From assembly GCA_947499275.1 (NCBI GenBank), contig CANMNM010000009.1:1-15576 (forward strand): a DNA stretch of 15,576 nucleotides. The letters are read 5' to 3'. The DNA comes from Actinomycetota bacterium (GTDB lineage Bacteria > Actinomycetota > Actinomycetes > S36-B12). The translations under genes and the position numbers were made by a program. Each line of letters begins with the position of its first letter. The first letter of the stretch is position 1. Shown one piece after another: positions 1 through 6,256 of the stretch. The notes under the pieces are model-generated. The model made no database searches, was not told where the DNA came from, and was given only the letters and a program-made list of their open reading frames with translations.

Positions 1-1058
1 AAACGGATTTGCCAGGTATTTTCGCCGTCACTCTATTCGTCTTCGTTTATGCTGTGTCAAATGACTTTCCCCGTTTCTTGCAGACAATTCTCGCTGTAGT
101 TGCGGGTGCAAGCTTTCCCTCTTTTGGGTCCTTTGTTCGAGCCCGCTGGGCCTTCCTTACAAACAAAAATGAGCGACTTTTGCATAGCGCTTTTGCTTGG
201 GAGAGCATTCTCGATGAACTGATCTTTACTATTGGGCCACTTGCTGCCGTGGCCCTCGCATTTAGTATTAACTTCGCCAGTCCCATTTTGGTGGGAGCCG
301 TCATCGCACTCGTGGGTGCGCTGTTGCTGGCCTCACTGGGAGAGTCATCCCCTCCCCCATTCACCCGGACAGAACACAAAAGTGAAGGGTCCGCAATTCG
401 CTGCCCGGGAATGACTTCAACCATTGTGGTCGCCCTCGGCGTCGGCGCGCTGTTTGGCACTTTCGAGGTTGCGGCGGTCGCATTCATGCAGGAAGCGGGA
501 ACTCCCGAACTAACAGGCCTCACCTTGGCTCTGTGGGCTGCCAGCTCCATGGTTGGTGGCTTGATCTATGGAAGTCGTCATGTGAGCGCACCGCTCTCAC
601 GCCAATTGGCCTACACGACACTTGTCCTGGCGATCGTCGTCTCACCTCTGGCCTTCATCACTTCGCCCCTTTTGCTAATCCTGGCTGCCACACTCTCTGG
701 GTGTTTCATTTCACCCACCTTGATCTGTACTTTTTCGCTCACCCAGCGACTGGTTCCCTCAAAATTGCTCACGGAGGGCCTTACTTGGACAAATTCAGGC
801 CTAGCGGCCGGGTTCGCGCTCGGTGCTTCAATCAGTGGCATTCTCGTGGATCATGTTGGGACGGCGTATGCCTTCGGCTTGGGCTCGCTAGCCGCAGCCC
901 TTGCTCTTGCGGCCTCTCTACTCGCCCAAACCCGTTTGCATGCAGCGATCGATGCCCGTCGAGAAGACGACACGTTGACGGTCCCCGTGTCACTCAATCA
1001 GGAGCCGATACCAGGTCCGGCGCCCGGCGCGTTTCTGCACGAACGTGATGGAGAGTAA
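1..1058 (+). CDS. MFS transporter, 5' end cut by window edge
   Basis: This is a major facilitator superfamily membrane transporter, substrate unknown. The frame is open to the left edge (first full codon ACG at 3), so the true start lies outside; the TTG at 9 falls inside the first visible hydrophobic segment and is not a credible start. Numbered from that TTG, hydrophobic segments lie near residues 2-18, 26-40, 76-108, 138-160, 170-186, 199-216, 221-245, 262-282 and 286-306. A conserved-looking stretch near 43-75 reads RARWAFL, then HSAFAWESILDELIFTIGP, which resembles MFS proteins often found next to sepH in Actinobacteria. After the last membrane segment comes a polar tail of about 40 residues rich in Pro and charged residues. 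The stop TAA at 1056-1058 is 58 bp before the likely sepH start. Membrane-transporter assignment is firm; substrate and direction of transport cannot be read. Confidence 0.85.
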   Translation, partial: TDLPGIFAVTLFVFVYAVSNDFPRFLQTILAVVAGASFPSFGSFVRARWAFLTNKNERLLHSAFAWESILDELIFTIGPLAAVALAFSINFASPILVGAVIALVGALLLASLGESSPPPFTRTEHKSEGSAIRCPGMTSTIVVALGVGALFGTFEVAAVAFMQEAGTPELTGLTLALWAASSMVGGLIYGSRHVSAPLSRQLAYTTLVLAIVVSPLAFITSPLLLILAATLSGCFISPTLICTFSLTQRLVPSKLLTEGLTWTNSGLAAGFALGASISGILVDHVGTAYAFGLGSLAAALALAASLLAQTRLHAAIDARREDDTLTVPVSLNQEPIPGPAPGAFLHERDGE

Positions 1059-1105
1059 GTTAGGCTCTCAATTGGTGTAACTTTGCGTCTCACCCGCACA
1101 ACATT

Positions 1106-1110
1106 AGGAG
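1106..1110 (+). promoter_or_regulatory. Shine-Dalgarno AGGAG supporting a CTG start for sepH
   Basis: AGGAG ends 6 nt before CTG 1117, a normal spacing. It decides between CTG 1117 and GTG 1180 because nothing comparable precedes the GTG. It partly overlaps the in-frame TAG at 1105-1107, so translation in this frame cannot begin further upstream. Confidence 0.5.
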
Positions 1111-1116
1111 TATCCC

Positions 1117-1824
1117 CTGAATCCCCTTAGTCCTCGTGAAGTTCAGCAGCGTGTTCGCGCTGGTGAGTCTCCCGAGTTCGTGGCGCAGGAAACAGGCTGG
1201 GATATCGATCGGGTCACCCGCTACGCCGAACCTCCACTGAGGGAACGTGCCTATGTCGCTCAATGTGCCAGTGAGGTTCAGCTGCACCAGGCCCGGGGAA
1301 GTGCCACGCTGGAAATCGTGGTGGGCCGTGTCCTTGGGCTCAAACCGGATGAACTCAACTGGGATAGCTCATACGTCGATGGACAGTGGCTCGTCCAACT
1401 ACACGAGCCTGGGAAGTTAGAGATTGCTCACTGGTCATATGAGCCGGCAGGAAAATCGGTAAATCCTTTGAATCCACGGGCTCGGGTTTTGATGGGACTT
1501 GAGCCAACCCGCGATACTCATGCGGGAACCTCGCGTGAATCGACAATTATTATCGACACAACTTCGGGTGTTGCACAGCCCAGAATCGCACTAACCGATT
1601 ACACCGAATCCGAAGAGAGCGTCATCACACCCGTCAAGTTGAGTGCCGTCCCTGAGTTACTCGCAACTGATGAGCCAGAGACGACTGAACGTGTCACCGA
1701 GAATCCGAACGAGTCAAGAATTCCACATGAGCCGAGTCCGCCGACTACGAAAAAGAAAAAAGGTCGCGCAAAGGTTCCTAGTTGGGATGAAATTCTTTTT
1801 GGCGCAAGTTCGACCGAGGATTAA
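1117..1824 (+). CDS. sepH: SepH-like cell division regulator (DUF3071), short N-terminus, probable CTG start
   Basis: SepH is an actinobacterial protein that binds FtsZ and promotes its assembly at the septum. From CTG 1117 the product is 235 residues. Residues 4-46 carry the helix-turn-helix-like core (LSPREVQQRVRAGES, then FVAQETGWDIDRVTRYAEPP and RERAYVAQ). Then come LNWDSSYVDGQWLVQLHE and a W-S-Y strand, a variable acidic linker, and the basic C-terminal motif KKKKGRAKVPSWDEILFG, which is typical of the family. The start needs judgement. Between the in-frame stop at 1105-1107 and GTG 1180 there is no ATG, GTG or TTG. GTG 1180 would cut the helix-turn-helix in half. CTG 1117 keeps it and sits 6 nt after AGGAG at 1106-1110. 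Even so, the 55-65 residues that normally precede this motif are absent, and only 58 bp separate it from the MFS gene. Identity is firm; the start is inferred. Confidence 0.8.
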   Translation: MNPLSPREVQQRVRAGESPEFVAQETGWDIDRVTRYAEPPLRERAYVAQCASEVQLHQARGSATLEIVVGRVLGLKPDELNWDSSYVDGQWLVQLHEPGKLEIAHWSYEPAGKSVNPLNPRARVLMGLEPTRDTHAGTSRESTIIIDTTSGVAQPRIALTDYTESEESVITPVKLSAVPELLATDEPETTERVTENPNESRIPHEPSPPTTKKKKGRAKVPSWDEILFGASSTED

Positions 1825-1841
1825 GTCTCTCGACCTACGCT

Positions 1842-2489
1842 TTAATGAGTGTCAAATGGCAGTGGGTTACTCGACATATGGGCTTTATTTGATTTATGTT
1901 TTGTTAGGCGTGCTCGGTAGTGGCGCCGACAAAGGACCTCGTAGGAAGTTGCGCTAGAACTGGCGACATCACCCACTAGCACTTGATCACCTTCCGTTGT
2001 CATTTCGCCATCAATAGTGCGTGCGTTATGAAGCGCTCTATTGCCGCACCAACACAATGCCTCAACTTGCAAGTACTGAACGCGATCAGCGAGTTCCAAT
2101 AAGCGTGCGGATCCGGGAAAAAGTTTCGTTCGAAAATCGGTCAGAATCCCAAATGCAAACACATCAATCGCCAGATCATCCACCAACTGGGCGATCTGCT
2201 CTATTTGTTCTGGCGAGTAGAACTGGGCCTCGTCACAAATTAAATAATCAATTCGGTGGCCGCTAGAAAGTCTGTCAACCACAAACCTGCGGAGATTCAG
2301 TTCATCACTCACTTCAACCGCTGGCACTTCAAGCCCAAGCCGGCTCGACAACACCGATTCCCCTGCTCGATCAAATTTTGTGAAGACCACGCCCGATCTT
2401 CCACGACTTGAGTGGTTGTGATCTGTTTGCAAAGCTAATGTGGATTTGCCGCAGTCCATCGTTCCGACGAAGTAAATGAGTTCGGCCAC
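1842..2489 (-). CDS. tdk: Thymidine kinase (type II, zinc-binding)
   Basis: Thymidine kinase transfers the ATP gamma-phosphate to thymidine in cytosolic pyrimidine salvage. The 215-residue product shows the family parts in order: P-loop GTMDCGKS at 9-16, DEAQFY at 86-91 with probable catalytic base Glu87, and the lasso segment LTDFRTKLFPGS at about 116-127. The zinc ribbon follows, with CWC at 146-148 and CRRH at 187-190 (Cys146, Cys148, Cys187, His190). HNARTIDGE lies between the two Cys pairs, and the thymidine-side motif LVGDV is at 171-175. The start is GTG at 2489-2487, directly before the P-loop strand, as is usual in the family. It is the last gene of a minus-strand operon, 68 bp after the phosphodiesterase gene, and its stop faces the sepH stop across 17 bp. 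Length and all key residues look intact. Confidence 0.96.
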   Translation of the reverse strand: MAELIYFVGTMDCGKSTLALQTDHNHSSRGRSGVVFTKFDRAGESVLSSRLGLEVPAVEVSDELNLRRFVVDRLSSGHRIDYLICDEAQFYSPEQIEQIAQLVDDLAIDVFAFGILTDFRTKLFPGSARLLELADRVQYLQVEALCWCGNRALHNARTIDGEMTTEGDQVLVGDVASSSATSYEVLCRRHYRARLTKHKSNKAHMSSNPLPFDTH

Positions 2490-2557
2490 GCCCGCATAAT
2501 TCCATGTGTCCTAGCGCCAGCCTCACTTGGCCATCGGCATGACGCATCTTAAATGCT

Positions 2558-3709
2558 TTACCCCGAATGAAACACTCTCAATGGAATGAGCATTTCTGCC
2601 TCAGAGATCGAACCATGTTGTCCCACAAGGGACGAGGTGCGCGTATCAACGTTGCTTGAGAGCATCGCATCGCTATGAGCTATCACCATGAAATCACCCA
2701 TCCTCTCGAAGAAATCGGGATCAAATCTTGGGAAAAGACCCCCCTGGATCAGGTTCTCGCGGGACACAACAGAGAAATCCTTGCCTAATACTTCCTGCCA
2801 TCGGGTGGCGGTATCTCCCGCCGCACCTGTCCGAGTGTAGATGTGACGGGCCCGCGGATCCCCACCCACAAGTTTCACATCACTAGCCAAATCGGAGTTG
2901 GATTCAATATGAATTCTTCGCTCAATTGGACAAGAAACCATGCCGTGATCCGAAGTGATTACCAGACTGATGTCAGGCTGTGGATTATCCGTAATGTCGC
3001 TAGCGAGACTCGAAATAAATGAGTCAACCAAATGAAGTTCCGCCAACCATTGGGATGATCCCGGACCATGTACGTGACCAATGCGGTCAAGGTCGGGCCA
3101 GTACACGTACGTAAGGGCAGGCGATATCGCACTTCTCATTCGATCACGAACTACCCCGTGCATGTCATCCAGATCAGCCGCACCTAAATAAGAACCCCCA
3201 CGAAGTACAGACTGAGTTAAACCAGAGTTTCGGTACTTCTCCCGAGCGATACTGGCAACGTCAATTCCATGTTCGGCAGCCCATTCAAACAATGGTGCCG
3301 ATGGTGTCAAAGATTTAGGATGAGGCGTCGAACCCCATTTCAGCGGCGCAAACATCGCTTCCACTTCCGGAAGGAAAAAACTAGCTCCGACAAAACCATG
3401 TTGTCCGGGACTTTCACCCGTCCCAAATGATCCCAACGCAACCGGCGTGGTGCTGGGAAACTGAGTCCGCAATTCAGTGGAAATTGTTGACCTTGTCAAA
3501 AACAGACTTTCCCCAAATTCCTGGAGTTGAACTTCACCCAATCCGTCGATGAGCACAACGACAACATGTGATGAAGGTGGGATGTAGGCAAATGAATTGA
3601 CAGACCCTGCGGGCATGAGATCCGGCTTGAGAGCGTGTATTGCGCTGGGTATTACATCTTTTAATTCAAGCCCAGCGTTCGCTAAGGGAATCGAGGATTG
3701 CTGGTACAC
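2558..3709 (-). CDS. Alkaline phosphatase superfamily protein (type I phosphodiesterase / nucleotide pyrophosphatase-like)
   Basis: This 383-residue protein belongs to the two-metal phosphodiesterase/nucleotide pyrophosphatase branch of the alkaline phosphatase superfamily, which hydrolyses phosphate esters or diphosphate bonds. Visible metal and nucleophile sites are LIDGLG with Asp55, FPSTTPVAL with the Thr87/Thr88 nucleophile, TYVYWPDLDRIGHVHG with Asp206, Asp208 and His212, ITSDHGM with Asp254 and His255, and GQHGS with His365. The order and spacing fit an active enzyme. No signal peptide is seen, so it is probably cytosolic. The start is GTG 3709-3707; upstream in frame only two codons remain before a stop. 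It begins 6 nt after the DUF5998 stop and lies upstream of tdk. Genes of this family are commonly placed beside DUF5998 and tdk in Actinobacteria. The physiological substrate cannot be read; a nucleotide is an inference from context. Confidence 0.88.
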   Translation of the reverse strand: MYQQSSIPLANAGLELKDVIPSAIHALKPDLMPAGSVNSFAYIPPSSHVVVVLIDGLGEVQLQEFGESLFLTRSTISTELRTQFPSTTPVALGSFGTGESPGQHGFVGASFFLPEVEAMFAPLKWGSTPHPKSLTPSAPLFEWAAEHGIDVASIAREKYRNSGLTQSVLRGGSYLGAADLDDMHGVVRDRMRSAISPALTYVYWPDLDRIGHVHGPGSSQWLAELHLVDSFISSLASDITDNPQPDISLVITSDHGMVSCPIERRIHIESNSDLASDVKLVGGDPRARHIYTRTGAAGDTATRWQEVLGKDFSVVSRENLIQGGLFPRFDPDFFERMGDFMVIAHSDAMLSSNVDTRTSSLVGQHGSISEAEMLIPLRVFHSG

Positions 3710-3715
3710 GTTGGT

Positions 3716-4288
3716 CTAGTTTTTCCCCGAGACACTCGCCTGAGACAAAATGTCGGCAAATTCGCGCACCTGTGCGACGGTCTCGTCTCCATCGGCTGCT
3801 TGAGACACCCTGAGTGAAAAATCGTCATTAGTTGACGTTCCAACAAATCCATGTTCCGCATCACAATCGGGATCACCGCATGCCGCAGGTTCCAACTCGA
3901 TCCGGCTCACAGCGCCCCAACCCACTGAGAGTACGACTTCAGAAAGTATCGGGCCAACCGAACCCAAAGGGTTTTTTACCACTTGGTTAAGTACCACCGT
4001 GTCAATCGCACTCAAACGAACACTTTCATTAGATGTTGATGCGTAGAATTCACCATCGTGGTTGTGCTCGTCCGTGTGCGAAACGATCAAGCGAGTGTGC
4101 GTCAGTGCCAAAACGCTCATATGCCGTCGCAATTCATCTCGCTCAAAGGTGGCCTCTTGGTGGACAACGAATGCGAGTAACTCCTCGGGGCCCAGTGCTT
4201 TATCTAGGGCTTGGAACACCAGCTGCGGGTAATAGCCATGCCGCTCAAGATCACTCTGCAACTGCTGCTCGAGCACACCGGTATTCAT
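3716..4288 (-). CDS. DUF5998 family protein, function unknown
   Basis: This 190-residue protein resembles the actinobacterial DUF5998 family, which I know only as a conserved neighbour of the phosphodiesterase and thymidine kinase genes. The N-terminal half (about 10-70) is predicted helix then strand. The middle has LSAIDTVVLNQVV (92-104), and GWGAVSRIELEPAACGDPDC falls at about 123-142. It holds a conserved-looking Cys137, Cys142 and His146 cluster (CGDPDCDAEHGF) that could bind metal, though that is only a suggestion. A C-terminal helix follows (AQVREFADILSQAS). No signal peptide or membrane segment is seen. The start is ATG 4288-4286, with no Shine-Dalgarno; TAGACT lies 8 nt upstream, so a leaderless message is possible. 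It heads the minus-strand operon and diverges from psuG across 31 bp. Confidence 0.85.
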   Translation of the reverse strand: MNTGVLEQQLQSDLERHGYYPQLVFQALDKALGPEELLAFVVHQEATFERDELRRHMSVLALTHTRLIVSHTDEHNHDGEFYASTSNESVRLSAIDTVVLNQVVKNPLGSVGPILSEVVLSVGWGAVSRIELEPAACGDPDCDAEHGFVGTSTNDDFSLRVSQAADGDETVAQVREFADILSQASVSGKN

Positions 4289-4296
4289 TGAGGGTA

Positions 4297-4302
4297 AGTC
4301 TA
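4297..4302 (-). promoter_or_regulatory. Candidate -10 element (TAGACT) for the DUF5998 operon
   Basis: On the minus strand TAGACT fits the actinobacterial TANNNT -10 pattern and ends 8 nt before ATG 4288. That would put the transcription start at or next to the A of ATG. No convincing -35 is visible; it would lie inside psuG. The call rests on spacing and the missing Shine-Dalgarno. Confidence 0.35.
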
Positions 4303-4307
4303 GGGGT

Positions 4308-4313
4308 TAGGGT
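4308..4313 (+). promoter_or_regulatory. Candidate -10 element (TAGGGT) for the psuG operon
   Basis: TAGGGT matches TANNNT and ends 6 nt before the GTG start at 4320, consistent with a leaderless transcript. It lies 5 bp from the opposing TAGACT, so RNA polymerase footprints for the two directions would overlap. A weak TTGAGG at 4288-4293 is only 14 bp away, too close for a standard -35. Confidence 0.35.
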
Positions 4314-4319
4314 CGATAC

Positions 4320-5261
4320 GTGAATTTGCCGAATCAAAAAACCGGTCTTTTTGTCTATAGCGACGAGGTTTCCGAGGCTCTTCTCAATGGGACCCCCATC
4401 GTGGCACTTGAGTCCACGATAATCAGCCACGGGCTCCCACGCCCAGAGAATTTGCGGGTTGCCCTCGAGGTTGAGAGCATCGTTCGATCTCGAGGAGCAA
4501 CACCCGCGACGATTGCGATGCTTGAAGGAAGAGTCCATATTGGTCTGAATCAGGCCGAGTTGGAACAAGTCGCAACCCGCGATGATGTAGTTAAGACCAG
4601 CATCCGCGACCTAGCGACCGTATCGGCGCGGAAAGGATTCGCCGCCACAACCGTTGCTGCAACTAGTCACTTAGCGATGGTGGCGGGAATTGAAATTTTC
4701 GCCACAGGAGGTCTAGGCGGGGTCCATCGATATGCCCGCGAGAGTTGGGATGAATCAGCCGATTTGACGGCTCTGAGTCAAATCCCTATCACAATTGTGT
4801 GCTCGGGAGTGAAGTCGATCCTTGACGTTGGGGCTACCTTGGAACGACTTGAGACCCTCAATGTCGGTGTACTCGTTTTTGGGTCGAATCAATTCCCCGG
4901 TTTCTACCTGAGTGATTCAGGGTTTTATGTTGACTGGTCCCTCGGTGACCCTTCGGAGATTGCAGACGTTATGGCTGCGCGTCGAGCATTGCAGATTACA
5001 TCGGGTCTCGTAATTGCAAATCCGCTGCCTTTGACGAGTCAACTTGACCCTGATCTGCATGACCAAGTTTTGAGTGATGGCTTAAAATTGGTGGATTCAC
5101 GAAAGATTTCTGGTAAGGACGTCACACCTTTTCTACTCGACCATTTCCACCGTGCAACACACGGTCAGAGTTTGATCGTAAACACTGACATTATCGTTCG
5201 CAATGCAGACCTTGCCGCTCGCATCGCTGTCGCAAATTCCGTGGTAATGAAACAGGTCTAG
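4320..5261 (+). CDS. psuG: Pseudouridine-5'-phosphate glycosidase
   Basis: PsuG cleaves the C-C glycosidic bond of pseudouridine 5'-phosphate to give uracil and ribose 5-phosphate, the second step of pseudouridine breakdown. The 313-residue product matches the family's usual length. Key sites are visible: VALESTIISHGLPRPENL with Glu31, VVKTSIRDL with Lys92, TGGLGGVHR at 129-137 followed by Asp148, CSGVKSILDVGATLE with Lys165 (the lysine expected to form the covalent sugar intermediate), GSNQFPGFY at 188-196, and the C-terminal NTDIIVRNA with Asn288. The start is GTG 4320; there is no Shine-Dalgarno, but a TANNNT hexamer lies 6 nt upstream. It is first in a plus-strand operon, 6 nt before the PfkB kinase gene that probably supplies its substrate. 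Nothing appears broken. Confidence 0.95.
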   Translation: MNLPNQKTGLFVYSDEVSEALLNGTPIVALESTIISHGLPRPENLRVALEVESIVRSRGATPATIAMLEGRVHIGLNQAELEQVATRDDVVKTSIRDLATVSARKGFAATTVAATSHLAMVAGIEIFATGGLGGVHRYARESWDESADLTALSQIPITIVCSGVKSILDVGATLERLETLNVGVLVFGSNQFPGFYLSDSGFYVDWSLGDPSEIADVMAARRALQITSGLVIANPLPLTSQLDPDLHDQVLSDGLKLVDSRKISGKDVTPFLLDHFHRATHGQSLIVNTDIIVRNADLAARIAVANSVVMKQV

Positions 5262-5267
5262 CCGCAC

Positions 5268-6224
5268 GTGGGGACAGCATCGATTCAACTTCTCGGGGAC
5301 CTCATGGTTGACATTGCATGTGAGGTCGACACTCTCGAAGCGCTGACACTTGCTCGGGGCAGTGATTTTCCCTCCCGGACGACATTGAGCCCTGGCGGAA
5401 GTGCGGCAAACACAGCAACGTGGCTTGCTCGAGCCGGAAACACGGTTCATTTGATCGGAGCCATTGGCGATGATCCACTCGGTGACTACTTAGTCAATAA
5501 CATCGGCGATGCCGGTGTTAACGTCTTGGTCCAACGGGTACCCGGTGAATTGACAGGTGTCTGTCTCATTCTCAACGAGCGCGACGGCCAACGAACGATG
5601 ATTCCTAGTGCGGGAGCCAACGCGAGATGTGAAAACTTGCTACCAATCGGCGAGTTGTCAGTTTCCGATTTCAATCACCTTCACGTGTCGGCGTACATCC
5701 TTTTCCACGAAGTCAGTGGCATTACCGCCCTCGCTTACATGGCTGAAGCCCGCCAACTCGGAGCAACCGTGAGCTTGGACCCTGCCTCGAGCGCGCTTCT
5801 TGCCCGCAACCGCGATCGACTTATAGCAGCCATGGCCTTGAGTGACCTATTACTCGCAAATGCCGATGAAGCACTCGAAATCACGCGGTTGCTCAACACA
5901 GAGGGTATCGAACCCGACAAAATTGATTTGGGGCTTATTTCAACAGCTCTACATCCTTCATCACCCACCGTCGTGGTTACCGATGCCGCGAAACCGGTTC
6001 GTGCCCTTGGAAACTCAATTCACAACTACACGATCCCGGTTACCAAAATCAGTTCGGTCACATCAACCACTGGTGCTGGAGATGCCTTTAATGCCGGCTA
6101 TCTCAACGCGTGGCTCGCAGGCAGCGATATCCCCGCTTCCATCGCAGCAGGCACTATTCTGGCTGGACGTGTCCTTGGCGAAGTTGGAGCCACCACAATC
6201 ACCAATGATTCGGCGCCCCGATAA
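5268..6224 (+). CDS. psuK: PfkB-family carbohydrate kinase, probable pseudouridine kinase
   Basis: This is a ribokinase/PfkB-fold sugar kinase of 318 residues. The substrate-binding signature LSPGGSAANTATWLARAG lies at 40-57 and the catalytic signature STTGAGDAFNAGYL at 266-279, with catalytic base Asp272 and the anion-hole GAGD. An N-terminal LGDLMVDI (9-16) starts the Rossmann-like core, and a NADEA motif is at 198-202. Substrate specificity cannot be read from the protein alone. The 6-nt gap after psuG makes pseudouridine phosphorylation to pseudouridine 5'-phosphate the likely role, since psuK and psuG are linked in many bacteria. The start is GTG 5268, chosen because the first strand begins four residues later and the psuG stop is just upstream. 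The alternative is a ribokinase or another nucleoside kinase. Confidence 0.85.
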   Translation: MGTASIQLLGDLMVDIACEVDTLEALTLARGSDFPSRTTLSPGGSAANTATWLARAGNTVHLIGAIGDDPLGDYLVNNIGDAGVNVLVQRVPGELTGVCLILNERDGQRTMIPSAGANARCENLLPIGELSVSDFNHLHVSAYILFHEVSGITALAYMAEARQLGATVSLDPASSALLARNRDRLIAAMALSDLLLANADEALEITRLLNTEGIEPDKIDLGLISTALHPSSPTVVVTDAAKPVRALGNSIHNYTIPVTKISSVTSTTGAGDAFNAGYLNAWLAGSDIPASIAAGTILAGRVLGEVGATTITNDSAPR

Positions 6225-6256
6225 GCGAACTCCAATGAGAGGAAATTGCCCGACCC

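Noticed and set aside
47..550. Minus-strand open frame of 167 codons over the MFS gene
   Set aside because: It is antisense to the membrane segments of the transporter, with low-complexity Ala/Ser/Thr content and no domain.
1180..1182. GTG 1180 as the sepH start
   Set aside because: It would remove the first helix of the conserved helix-turn-helix (LSPREVQQRVRAGES), which is clearly encoded upstream in the same frame, and it has no ribosome site.
1825..1841. Terminator between the converging sepH and tdk genes
   Set aside because: The 17-bp gap and its flanks show no convincing inverted repeat or T-tract.
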